A stretch of DNA of 14,709 bases, taken from the NCBI GenBank assembly GCA_946530505.1, contig CAMNAD010000023.1, forward strand, positions 1 through 14,709. Reading direction: 5' to 3'. The DNA comes from an uncultured Bacteroidales bacterium (GTDB lineage: Bacteria > Bacteroidota > Bacteroidia > Bacteroidales > UBA932). Shown here piece by piece: positions 1 through 7,264 of the stretch. A program made the position numbers and the translations under genes. The stretch's first letter is position 1. Every line of letters begins with the position of its first letter. The notes under the pieces were generated by a model, which did not search any database, was not told where the DNA came from, and worked only from the letters and a program-made list of their open reading frames with translations.

Positions 1-312
1 TGGGTTGGCAAGGAGGAGGGCAAGCCCGCCCCTGTCGACGCCCCCGCCGAGATTGTTCCCGACCAGGAATTCCGTCAGAAAGGCTTCGACAACAAAACCA
101 TTACCGACGACCATGGAATGCAGATATTCGGTATCGCCCACGACCAGTTCGGCACCAAATACTATATGGTCAAGAACTCCTGGGGTACCAACAGCAAATA
201 CAAGGGAATCTGGTATGTCACAGAGAATTATGTAAAGGGCCAGACTCTCGATATCGTGCTTCACAAGGATGCTCTTCCCAAGGATCTCAAGAAGAAGCTT
301 GGAGTCAAGTAA
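1..312 (+). CDS. pepC: Aminopeptidase C / bleomycin hydrolase-type C1B cysteine peptidase, C-terminal part only
   Basis: The window opens inside this gene. Frame 1 is open from base 1 to the TAA at 310-312 and gives 103 residues. Two of the three active-site residues of papain-like peptidases are visible: the histidine in DDHGMQIFG (window residue 38) and the asparagine in VKNSWGT (residue 59). The nucleophilic cysteine would lie upstream of the window. The spacing and the tail ending in KKKLGVK match Bacteroidota aminopeptidase C. Family members are usually cytoplasmic or periplasmic hexamers that trim N-terminal residues from peptides; which compartment applies here cannot be seen because the N-terminus is missing. 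The next gene, pssA, begins at the base after the stop codon, so the two are probably co-transcribed. The truncation is caused by the window edge and is not a mutation. Confidence 0.93.
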   Translation, partial: WVGKEEGKPAPVDAPAEIVPDQEFRQKGFDNKTITDDHGMQIFGIAHDQFGTKYYMVKNSWGTNSKYKGIWYVTENYVKGQTLDIVLHKDALPKDLKKKLGVK

Positions 313-1011
313 ATGTCTGTAAGAAAACATATTCCGAACGCCATCACCTCGCTGAACCTTCTCTGCGGGGTGATTGGCATAATACTTACGCTCGGCGGCA
401 GAAACCTGGAACTCGCCTTTCTTTTCATGCTCGCAGCCGTTGTTTTCGACTTCTGTGACGGACTCGCGGCCCGCCTGCTCGGGGCTTATTCCGAAATCGG
501 CAAGGAACTGGATTCCCTTGCCGACATTGTCAGTTTCGGTGTCCTTCCCTCAGTAATGCTGTACGAATGGTACTGCCAGTCCGTGGAGGGCTTCTGGCAC
601 AATCTCGTCTGGGTGCCCCTGCTAATCGCCGTTTTCAGCGCACTGCGTCTTGCAAAGTTTAATCTGGACGAGCGCCAGCACGAGAGTTTCATAGGTCTTC
701 CAACCCCTGCCTGTGCGCTTATCTGCGGGTCTTTCTGCACCTTGCATGTGGCGAGCGTGTGGATTATCCCTGTCTTTACCATCCTGTTCTGCTGGTTATT
801 GGTAAGCGAGATACCCATGTTCTCGCTGAAGTTCGGCAAGGACATCCATGCTGACGCGGTTACAAAAATGAAGCGTTATGCCATTGTCAGCATTGCAGCC
901 ATCGTTGTCGTGATTGTCGTTCTGCTCGGCCTTCCCTGGCAGGCAATGATAACGGGCGTCCTCCTGGCTTACATCCTGGAGAACGCCCTGTGCGCTTTGT
1001 TCAAAGTCTAA
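313..1011 (+). CDS. pssA: CDP-diacylglycerol--serine O-phosphatidyltransferase
   Basis: This 232-residue integral membrane enzyme should join CDP-diacylglycerol and L-serine to make phosphatidylserine, the precursor of phosphatidylethanolamine. The complete CDP-alcohol phosphatidyltransferase signature is visible: D46, D49-G50, A53-R54, G63, D67 and D71, in the D-x2-DG-x2-AR-x8-G-x3-D-x3-D spacing. The aspartates bind the metal and carry catalysis in this family. Hydrophobic segments precede the motif and continue to the C-terminus, with a strong one near residues 190-210. The start ATG follows the pepC stop directly (TAAATG), and a GGAG at 301-304, eight bases upstream and inside the pepC end, can serve as ribosome binding site. 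The family call is secure. Serine as acceptor, rather than glycerol phosphate, is inferred from the short N-terminus and the SFGVLPS stretch after the motif, which is typical of PssA. The stop codon overlaps the convergent GH92 gene. Confidence 0.93.
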   Translation: MSVRKHIPNAITSLNLLCGVIGIILTLGGRNLELAFLFMLAAVVFDFCDGLAARLLGAYSEIGKELDSLADIVSFGVLPSVMLYEWYCQSVEGFWHNLVWVPLLIAVFSALRLAKFNLDERQHESFIGLPTPACALICGSFCTLHVASVWIIPVFTILFCWLLVSEIPMFSLKFGKDIHADAVTKMKRYAIVSIAAIVVVIVVLLGLPWQAMITGVLLAYILENALCALFKV

Positions 1012-3197
1012 TACCAGACTGCGGGATCCGGTCCCATCTCGAATTCGAGCCTGGCCCCCGCCTTGATGTCTTTATAATCTATGAATGGCAGGCTGTACGG
1101 CTTGCCATTCAGTTTTATGGACTGAATGTACTTGTTCTCCTCACTGTTATCATGCGCGATGACGGTGAAGGTCTTTCCTCCGCCTACATTTACGCTGGCC
1201 TTGTTTACAATAGGGCTTCCAAACCAGAATCGGGTGGATGCAGGCTCAACCTGATAGAATCCAAGTGCAGAGAGCACATACCATGCAGACATCTGTCCCA
1301 CGTCTTCGTTGCCGCAGAGGCCGTCCCTGCCTGAGGTGTAAAGGGTGGTCATCACCTTTCGGACCATGTCGGCTGCCTTGGAAGGGCATCCGGCCATGGT
1401 ATAAAGATATATGATATGGTGGCTGGGTTCGTTGCCATGCACGTATTGCCCTATCAGTCCGGTAACATCGTTGGAAGGATTACCGTCCAGATGGCTGGAA
1501 GCGCTGAATAGCGAATCCAGAGCTGTTACGAATCCTTCTCTGCCGCCATAAAAGTCGATGAGCCAATCCACATCCTGGGGTGCCAGGAAGGAATACTGCC
1601 AGGCATTTCCCTCGCAGTAGTCGTTGCCCTGATGTATGGTTTCGAATGGATTGAATGGTGTGCGCCAGCTGCTGTCGGCAAGGCGTCCGCGGGCGAACCC
1701 CGTCTCCTTGTCCATATAGATTCGGTAACTCTGGCTGCTCTTCCTGAATTTTTCTGCGTCTTCCGCCATGCCGAGCACTTCCGCTGCATGCGAAACGGCC
1801 GCATCAGCGATAGCGAATTCCATATCCTTTGCTATCGAGGTAACTGCCATGTCCGAAGGCACATATCCATATTTGAGCCTTAGTTCGTTGCCTACCCCGA
1901 CTCTCTGAAGAGATTTTTTCATTGCCTCGAATGCATATTCGCGGTCGAAACCGGAGAAACCTTTTACTATGGCGTCGCCGACGGCAATCACGCCGGCCTC
2001 CCCGGGCATACAGTAGGTTTCGTTCGACATCAGGTGCCAGATGGGCAGGAATCCCTGCTGCTCATAGATTTTGAGCATGGCTTCGGTCATGTCGTCCACT
2101 TTTTCCGGCTCAATTATGCTGAGCAGGGGCATTTCTGCACGATAGGTATCCCAGAGCGAGAAGGTTGTGTAATTGTCGAAGTCCGCCTTTTCGTATATTT
2201 TATCGTCCGAGCCGCGGTAGGAGCCGTCCACATCGTTGTAGATGGAAGGGGCTATCATGCAGTGGTAGAGGGCTGTATAGAAGATTGTCGGGATGTCGCC
2301 GTCCGCTTCTATCCTGATTTTGGACAAGGCCTTGTTCCAGGCCTCCCGGGCATCACGGCGCACTTTGTCGAAGTTCCATCCTCGGATCTCGGTATCGAGG
2401 TTCATTCTGGCGCCATCGGTGCTGACGGATGAAATACCGATTTTCACCAGCAGTTGTTCACCCTCTGCCGTGTTGAAGTCCAGGCGGGTAAAGAGCCTCT
2501 CCTGTATCTTTCCATAGTCATCTTTCGACGAAATGAATTCCGAACTCTTGAAAGGCTTGGAGAACTCCAGATAGAAGAATATCTTCTGGTTTTTCGCCCA
2601 GCCCTTGGAATAACGCCAGCCCTGGACCGCGTTGTCGCCTACAATCTCGGCGAAAGACTCGGTCGTGTGGTCCCAGTTGCCGCCGTTCAGGAGGTTGAGC
2701 ACAACTGCGCTCTCTTCCGAGGCCGGGAAGGTGTAGCGATGGATTGCGCTGCGCACCGAAGCCGTCATCTCTGCCAGTATGCCATAGCGTGTGAGTGGAA
2801 TGCTATAATAGCCTGGCTCCGCTATTTCGCGGCTCCTGTCGCCATAGGACCACAGACCGCTTGAAGGATCGTCTTTCCTTCCCCTGGCATAAGTGAGGCC
2901 CTCTCCTACAACCGGCATTATGGTTATGTCCAGAAGGTCTCCGCAGCCGGTGCCGCTCAGATGGGTGTGCGAGAACCCGATTACCGTGGAGTCGGATTCG
3001 TGATAGCCGGAGCACCAGTCCCATCCCTGACTTACGTTGGTAGGGCCTGCCTGGATGAATCCGAAGGGCACGTTAGCCCCTACGAATACGTGGCCGTGGA
3101 AGCCGGATCCTATTAACGGATCCACATGGTCCGCCGGGTGCTGCACGGTGCAGGCGCAGAGAATTACGGCAGCCAGGAATAATTTCTGGATTTTCAT
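1008..3197 (-). CDS. Glycoside hydrolase family 92 alpha-mannosidase, lipoprotein
   Basis: A 729-residue GH92 exo-alpha-mannosidase. Family members are calcium-dependent inverting enzymes that trim mannose from N-glycans and yeast mannan. An N-terminal domain carries HVDPLIG (residues 24-30), GANVPFG (40-46) and GFSHTHLSGTGCGD (74-87). The catalytic (alpha/alpha)6 domain carries CEGNAWQY (528-535), where E529 is the expected general acid; GNEPSHH (588-594); and GNEDVGQMSAWY (629-640), where D632 is the likely base. Glutamate at 529 argues for mannoside rather than mannose-phosphate hydrolysis. MKIQKLFLAAVILCAC is a lipoprotein signal with C16 as the probable lipidated residue, so the enzyme should sit in the periplasm or on the cell surface. 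I chose the ATG at 3197 because it begins that signal and lies 4 nt after the S41 stop; the reading frame runs open to 3254 but that would overlap the upstream gene. The length is normal for the family. The preferred linkage cannot be read with confidence. Confidence 0.95.
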   Translation of the reverse strand: MKIQKLFLAAVILCACTVQHPADHVDPLIGSGFHGHVFVGANVPFGFIQAGPTNVSQGWDWCSGYHESDSTVIGFSHTHLSGTGCGDLLDITIMPVVGEGLTYARGRKDDPSSGLWSYGDRSREIAEPGYYSIPLTRYGILAEMTASVRSAIHRYTFPASEESAVVLNLLNGGNWDHTTESFAEIVGDNAVQGWRYSKGWAKNQKIFFYLEFSKPFKSSEFISSKDDYGKIQERLFTRLDFNTAEGEQLLVKIGISSVSTDGARMNLDTEIRGWNFDKVRRDAREAWNKALSKIRIEADGDIPTIFYTALYHCMIAPSIYNDVDGSYRGSDDKIYEKADFDNYTTFSLWDTYRAEMPLLSIIEPEKVDDMTEAMLKIYEQQGFLPIWHLMSNETYCMPGEAGVIAVGDAIVKGFSGFDREYAFEAMKKSLQRVGVGNELRLKYGYVPSDMAVTSIAKDMEFAIADAAVSHAAEVLGMAEDAEKFRKSSQSYRIYMDKETGFARGRLADSSWRTPFNPFETIHQGNDYCEGNAWQYSFLAPQDVDWLIDFYGGREGFVTALDSLFSASSHLDGNPSNDVTGLIGQYVHGNEPSHHIIYLYTMAGCPSKAADMVRKVMTTLYTSGRDGLCGNEDVGQMSAWYVLSALGFYQVEPASTRFWFGSPIVNKASVNVGGGKTFTVIAHDNSEENKYIQSIKLNGKPYSLPFIDYKDIKAGARLEFEMGPDPAVWY

Positions 3198-3201
3198 CTC
3201 T

Positions 3202-4653
3202 TTATCTGTTGGGATTAATGATTCTGACAGAGACTCTGGGCATCTGTTCCTCAAGTTTGGCCATCCCGGACAAGGATACCTTCCTGGTACTGACGGCCTT
3301 CCTGTCGGGATTCAGTACTACCGAGAGCATGGATTCGTTCTCATCCCCAAGCTGGTAACCGTCCAGAGGGTTGTCGGACGCTTCTACATCCGGCACGAAT
3401 CCGTCTGGCATGCAGGCCGTATTGCCATCTTTGTCGGCATAGCGGGAAACCATCACGTAGATTCCCCAGTTGTCGGTGGCTTCTAGGGCCGCATTGTACT
3501 TCTCGACGCTCATTTCGTCCTTCATCCATCCGTACCACGTGGGAGCATCAACAATAAGCCCTCCGCAGAATTTGCCGTGGGATTTCTGGCCGACTATCTC
3601 GATGTCCATATAGGGCAGAAGCCCGCAGACAAGACTTTCCGATGCGGATGCGGATGAACCGGTCATTATGACATGCATCTTGCTGATGTTCAGGTTGGCT
3701 CCGGTAGTGGAGACCTCGATTTTCTGATTGTCAACATCGATGCTGAAATCAGTCTTGAAGTTCGCTTTTTCTTCTCCCCAGGCTTCGGCAAGAATGGAAT
3801 TGTAGATTTCGCGTTGGAAGACGCTGCCGTTGTTGACTTCCTTTTCAGGAACTATCATAGAGGCGAGCACCTCGGCGGTAAAGGCATATCCGCCGCCGTT
3901 GTAGCGCAGGTCGAGGATAAGCTCGGAGACCGCCTGGGCCTTGAAGTAACGGAACACCTGGACAAGGTCCTCGCTTGCCTTGAGCGTGAAACCGGTAAAG
4001 TGGAGATAGCCATAGCGTATGCCATTCCTGTCGATGACCTTGTATGTGTTGACAGGGTCCAGATACATCTCCCTGGCGCTCAGGCTGATCTCAGAATTGT
4101 CAGCCATCGTGAGCTTTACGGAGCCGCTGCTTCGTGCATTGGTTATCAGCTGTCTATAATTGTCCGGAGTGATGAGTTCATCGTTCAGGGCTATGATTTT
4201 GTCTCCTCTCTTGAGTCCGGCTTCTGCCGCGGGGCTTCCGGGATAGGTATATGTTATGACCATCACGACATACTCTTTCGTGGCGTCAGAATAGTAGAGC
4301 TCGTAATCCATACCTGTGGATTTGGTATCGCCGGTCACTTGGCCCTGGAAGTCCTGGAAATCGTCGGTGACCTGAGTCCATTTGTCAACGGCATTGCCTG
4401 CACTGTCTTTGTACCGTAGGTCATACACCTTCTGTATGGGATCGGCTGTAGTAGTCCAGTTCGACAGTCCATTCTTGATTTCCTCATTCCAGAGATAATA
4501 TGTTTTCATCATATTGTAGGCAAAGAGGTTGACGAAGTAAGCGGGCTGGTCTTCTGCCGGAAGATTCTTCCAGCTTTTGTCTTCTTTGTCGCCGAAGCAT
4601 CCGGTCAGCAATACTAGAGCGAATGCCGCAATTATCAGTTTCTTGAGTTCCAT
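3202..4653 (-). CDS. S41-family (C-terminal processing-like) serine protease with PDZ domain, lipoprotein
   Basis: A 483-residue secreted serine protease. The N-terminus MELKKLIIAAFALVLLTGC is a lipoprotein signal with an LTGC box and C19 as the lipidated residue, placing the enzyme in the cell envelope. Residues about 30-110 resemble the small N-terminal domain seen in Bacteroidota S41 proteins. A PDZ-like domain follows at about 125-195, with PGSPAAEAGLKRGD at 138-151. The catalytic domain runs from about 210, with LDLRYNGGG at 247-255. S336 in the SASE motif and K361 in SHGK lie 25 residues apart, the same spacing as the Ser/Lys dyad of E. coli Tsp, so the enzyme should be active. It is the first gene of a probable two-gene transcript with GH92, 4 nt downstream. 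Substrates are unknown. Envelope protein turnover, or digestion of glycoprotein together with the mannosidase, are both possible. Confidence 0.92.
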   Translation of the reverse strand: MELKKLIIAAFALVLLTGCFGDKEDKSWKNLPAEDQPAYFVNLFAYNMMKTYYLWNEEIKNGLSNWTTTADPIQKVYDLRYKDSAGNAVDKWTQVTDDFQDFQGQVTGDTKSTGMDYELYYSDATKEYVVMVITYTYPGSPAAEAGLKRGDKIIALNDELITPDNYRQLITNARSSGSVKLTMADNSEISLSAREMYLDPVNTYKVIDRNGIRYGYLHFTGFTLKASEDLVQVFRYFKAQAVSELILDLRYNGGGYAFTAEVLASMIVPEKEVNNGSVFQREIYNSILAEAWGEEKANFKTDFSIDVDNQKIEVSTTGANLNISKMHVIMTGSSASASESLVCGLLPYMDIEIVGQKSHGKFCGGLIVDAPTWYGWMKDEMSVEKYNAALEATDNWGIYVMVSRYADKDGNTACMPDGFVPDVEASDNPLDGYQLGDENESMLSVVLNPDRKAVSTRKVSLSGMAKLEEQMPRVSVRIINPNR

Positions 4654-4714
4654 AATTTACAAAATTATCAAAAAATATTCTTATTTTTGCAACCCGTATT
4701 CAATAAAGTCCATT
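4654..4714. promoter_or_regulatory. Divergent promoter region between the S41 protease and DUF1846 genes
   Basis: This 61-nt AT-rich gap separates two divergent start codons, so both genes must be driven from here. On the plus strand, TATTTTTG at 4682-4689 fits the Bacteroidota -7 element TAnnTTTG, though its -33 partner is poor. On the minus strand, TAATTTTG (complement of 4660-4667) fits the same consensus, with a TTG at 4692-4690 at a spacing of 22, slightly wider than usual. The minus-strand element lies so close to the S41 ATG that a start from it would leave almost no leader. The sites are matched by eye to the published consensus and are not proven. Confidence 0.4.
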
Positions 4715-4728
4715 ATGCAATACGGGTT
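4691..4728. repeat. Perfect 10-bp inverted repeat enclosing the DUF1846 start codon
   Basis: AACCCGTATT at 4691-4700 is the exact reverse complement of AATACGGGTT at 4719-4728, with an 18-nt spacer. The ATG of the DUF1846 gene (4715-4717) lies in the spacer, and the right arm covers codons 2-5. The left arm starts two bases after the candidate -7 element at 4682-4689, close to the expected transcription start. It could be an operator that blocks RNA polymerase, or an RNA hairpin presenting the start codon in its loop. If transcription starts at about 4696, the left arm would be only partly present in the RNA, which favours the DNA-operator reading. Chance occurrence is possible. Confidence 0.5.
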
Positions 4729-6199
4729 CGACAACAGCAAGTATCTCAAGATTCAATCTGAGCACATCAAACAGCGCATTGCCAGATTCGGCGATAAACT
4801 CTATATGGAATTCGGAGGCAAGCTCTTCGACGACTTCCACGCCAGCAGGGTGCTACCCGGATTCGAGCCCGACAGCAAATTGAAAATGCTTATGCAGATG
4901 AAGGATGATGCTGAGATCATCATCGTCATCAGCGCCGTTGATATAGAGAAGAACAAGGTGCGCAGCGACCTTGGCATCACCTACGATGTTGATGTTCTCC
5001 GCCTTCGCGACGAATTCCTCGCAAGAGGGCTCGCAGTAAACAGCGTGGTCATCACTCATTTCAACGGCCAGGCGAGTGCAGAGGCTTATCGCAAGCGCCT
5101 CGAAGCAATGGATATCAAAGTGTATTACCACCATACTATCGAAGGCTACCCCCACAATGTGGCCCTGATCGACTCGGAAGAGGGGTTTGGTAAAAACGAC
5201 TACGTCGAGACCACCAGACCGCTTGTCGTTGTAACGGCTCCGGGGCCCGGCAGCGGAAAGATGGCCGTCTGCCTCAGCCAGCTCTATCAGGAGAACAAAC
5301 GCGGAATCAAGGCCGGATATGCGAAATTCGAGACCTTCCCCATTTGGAATCTCCCTCTCACCCACCCCGTCAATCTTGCATACGAGGCTGCTACCGCCGA
5401 TCTGGAAGACCTGAATATGATCGACCCCTTCCACCTTGATGCATACGGCGAAACGGCTGTGAATTACAACCGCGACATTGAGATATTCCCCGTTATGAAC
5501 GCCCTGTTCGACGATATCTACGGTGATACTCCATACAAGTCCCCGACCGATATGGGCGTCAATATGGCCGGTTTCTGCATCAGCGACGACGAAGCCTGCC
5601 GCGAGGCTTCCAAGCAGGAAATCATCCGCAGGTACTATGCTGCTCTTTGCAATTTTGCAGATGGCAAGGCTACTGAGGCCGAAGTTAACAAGATAGCTCT
5701 CCTGATGAAACGTGCGAAGATCAGTACCGCCGACCGCAAGACCACAGTCGCCGCAAAGGAAAGGCTGGAGAAGAGCGGAGTCGCAACTGCCGCTATCGAA
5801 CTGGGCGACGGCACCATCCTTACCGCTGAGACAAGTCCTCTGCTCGGCCCCAGTGCCGCACTCATTCTTAACGCCCTCAAGCATCTGGCGGGCATCGCCC
5901 ATAATGTCAAGCTTATCCCTCAGCAGATGATAGCGCCCATCCAGACCACCAAGGTTACCTATCTGCACGGACACAATCCCCGTCTGCATACCGATGAGGT
6001 TCTGGTTGCAATTTCGATGATGAGCCTGATAGATGAGAACTGCAAGCTTGCACTGGAGCAGCTGCCCAACCTCGCCGGTGCCCAGGTGCATTCGACGGTT
6101 ATGCTCAGCGAAGTCGACCGCAAGACATTCAGCAAACTTGGTGTCGGCCTTACCTGCGATCCTGTCAGGAAGATTAAGAAAAAGCTTATCGGCGGCTGA
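4715..6199 (+). CDS. DUF1846 domain-containing protein of unknown function
   Basis: A 494-residue protein matching the DUF1846 family (PF08903) along its length. Recognisable blocks are FGGKLFDDFHASRVLPGF (33-50), VTAPGPGSGKM (173-183), TFPIWNLPLTHPVN (207-220) and IDPFHLDAYGETAVNYNRD (236-254). There is no signal peptide or membrane segment, so it should be cytoplasmic. GPGSGK at 177-182 looks like a phosphate-binding loop, but it lacks the usual leading A/G spacing and the S/T after the lysine, so nucleotide binding is only a guess. No reaction is established for the family as far as I know. I chose the ATG at 4715 because family proteins begin with M-Q-x-GFD; the frame stays open back to 4577, but that stretch lies inside the divergent S41 gene. 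The gene stands alone on its strand, and its last 14 bases overlap the end of the convergent porin gene. Confidence 0.9.
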   Translation: MQYGFDNSKYLKIQSEHIKQRIARFGDKLYMEFGGKLFDDFHASRVLPGFEPDSKLKMLMQMKDDAEIIIVISAVDIEKNKVRSDLGITYDVDVLRLRDEFLARGLAVNSVVITHFNGQASAEAYRKRLEAMDIKVYYHHTIEGYPHNVALIDSEEGFGKNDYVETTRPLVVVTAPGPGSGKMAVCLSQLYQENKRGIKAGYAKFETFPIWNLPLTHPVNLAYEAATADLEDLNMIDPFHLDAYGETAVNYNRDIEIFPVMNALFDDIYGDTPYKSPTDMGVNMAGFCISDDEACREASKQEIIRRYYAALCNFADGKATEAEVNKIALLMKRAKISTADRKTTVAAKERLEKSGVATAAIELGDGTILTAETSPLLGPSAALILNALKHLAGIAHNVKLIPQQMIAPIQTTKVTYLHGHNPRLHTDEVLVAISMMSLIDENCKLALEQLPNLAGAQVHSTVMLSEVDRKTFSKLGVGLTCDPVRKIKKKLIGG

Positions 6200-7178
6200 T
6201 GATATTCACGCGCCAGGTCGCTCCCAATTCAAAGTTGTTGCGGTGACGGTCGCTGTCGCTGTAGTAGACTGCGTGCAGACGTACCTTGTCCCTGCCGAAG
6301 GGGAACCACTCGAGGCCGCATCCCGCATATACGTACTCTGTGCCCGGGGCGATGACCACATCGTATGCGCTGCCATCTTCGCGGACGTTGGAAATGTCGT
6401 TCCATTCATATCCGGCCTTGGCACAGATGTTCCAGTTGCCTACTGCCCAGATGAACTTCGAAATCAAGGTCATATCGCCGAAGAGGAACTTCTTCTGGCT
6501 GAGGCCTGCCCTGTTCAGGATGTCGATATCCAACATCGCATCGCCGAACTCGAAATGATTGCCCATTGCCAGATAGTTGATGAAGTTCCTGCTCTGGTCC
6601 TCAACCATATTCACCGACCAGATCGTCTTCCACCATGGCAGGATCTGCCCGTTCCAGGCAAGATTGTATGCATAAAGGGTAGGCTCGCCCATCGAGAGGG
6701 GTGAATTGCATATCTGAGCGACCAGCGACTGGCTGTCCGAGAAGTGATATGTTGCGGATGCCCCAAATGTGAAGCCCTGATAGATGTTGTTGCAGAATTT
6801 GCTGTAGTAGTACACGTCGATAGGTGCGGCGTCGTATTCATAACCACCGATCAGCACGGCGTATTTCCCGAAAAGGAAGCTCCATTTTTCGTTCGCGTGC
6901 CAGTTGATATACATAATGTCGGTGCCGTTGAACATATTTTTTTCATCAAAGCCTTTCTTGCTGAAGCTGTGACGGATGCGATAGTCTATGTCCGGCGAGA
7001 TATGTCCGAGAACATGAAAGTTGAAGTGTTCTCCGCGTATCTGGCTGTTATACACACCTTCTTCTGTCTCCTGATGGAATGTGGTCCGCATATCCATGAA
7101 CAGATTGTCGACATAATTCTGGGCTGATGCCTGCAGGAAAAGCGCTGCGGCGAACAAGAAAAAAAATGCTCTCTTCAT
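6186..7178 (-). CDS. OprO/OprP-like outer membrane porin
   Basis: A 330-residue outer membrane beta-barrel. The signal peptide MKRAFFFLFAAALFLQASA ends in an A-S-A signal peptidase I site, with the mature protein beginning at Q20. The rest is alternating aromatic and polar strands separated by charged or glycine turns, with no hydrophobic helix, as expected for a barrel. The segment with FGKYAVLIGGYEYD, PIDVYYYSKFCNNI and a following AQICNSPL strand resembles Bacteroidota proteins annotated as phosphate-selective porin O/P. The length is near the short end for that group. The solute is unknown, and the phosphate label should not be taken as specificity. It is a single-gene unit transcribed away from the YitT-family gene, with a well-matched promoter at 7200-7230. 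Its TAA stop lies inside the last codons of the convergent DUF1846 gene. Confidence 0.82.
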   Translation of the reverse strand: MKRAFFFLFAAALFLQASAQNYVDNLFMDMRTTFHQETEEGVYNSQIRGEHFNFHVLGHISPDIDYRIRHSFSKKGFDEKNMFNGTDIMYINWHANEKWSFLFGKYAVLIGGYEYDAAPIDVYYYSKFCNNIYQGFTFGASATYHFSDSQSLVAQICNSPLSMGEPTLYAYNLAWNGQILPWWKTIWSVNMVEDQSRNFINYLAMGNHFEFGDAMLDIDILNRAGLSQKKFLFGDMTLISKFIWAVGNWNICAKAGYEWNDISNVREDGSAYDVVIAPGTEYVYAGCGLEWFPFGRDKVRLHAVYYSDSDRHRNNFELGATWRVNIISRR

Positions 7179-7199
7179 TATTCCGATTGAAAATTGTCA

Positions 7200-7230
7200 C
7201 GAAATTAGGCTATTATTTTGATTTGTCAAA
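7200..7230 (-). promoter_or_regulatory. Predicted promoter of the porin gene
   Basis: On the minus strand, TTTG (complement of 7227-7230) is followed after exactly 19 nt by TAATTTCG (complement of 7200-7207). This fits the Bacteroidota -33 TTTG and -7 TAnnTTTG elements with one mismatch. Transcription would start near 7193 and leave a leader of about 15 nt before the ATG at 7178. The -33 element lies inside the palindrome at 7221-7244. Confidence 0.5.
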
Positions 7231-7247
7231 GCATTTTGCCAAATTTG
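7217..7247 (+). promoter_or_regulatory. Candidate promoter of the YitT-family gene
   Basis: On the plus strand, TTTG at 7217-7220 is followed after 19 nt by CAAATTTG at 7240-7247. The TTTG portion and spacing fit the Bacteroidota -33/-7 arrangement, but the leading T of the -7 element is C. Transcription would start near 7254, about 11 nt before the ATG at 7265. It overlaps the palindrome at 7221-7244. Other TTTG tracts nearby make this assignment tentative. Confidence 0.35.
7221..7244. repeat. 24-bp imperfect palindrome in the porin/YitT divergent promoter region
   Basis: ATTTGTCAAA at 7221-7230 and TTTGCCAAAT at 7235-7244 form an inverted repeat in which 9 of 10 positions match; the half-sites read ATTTG-T/G-CAAA on either strand. 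The arms are separated by GCAT. The size and symmetry suit a dimeric regulator binding DNA. The element covers the predicted -33 box of the porin promoter and lies between the -33 and -7 boxes of the candidate YitT promoter, so a bound protein could affect both genes. The regulator is not encoded in the window. Confidence 0.5.
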
Positions 7248-7264
7248 AAGAAAATAATTAACTG

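Noticed and set aside
3198..3254. A 19-residue extension of the GH92 protein
   Set aside because: It overlaps the end of the S41 gene and would bury the lipoprotein signal that starts at the ATG at 3197.
3673..4419. A 248-codon plus-strand open frame opposite the S41 protease
   Set aside because: Antisense to intact catalytic-domain coding sequence, and its translation has no recognisable family features.
4577..4714. An N-terminal extension of DUF1846 to an ATG at 4577
   Set aside because: It overlaps the 5' end of the divergent S41 gene and crosses its promoter region. The family N-terminus starts at 4715.
4853..6091. A 412-codon open frame on the minus strand opposite DUF1846
   Set aside because: It is fully inside the DUF1846 gene in antisense, with no recognisable domain, signal or start context. 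It is a codon-bias shadow.
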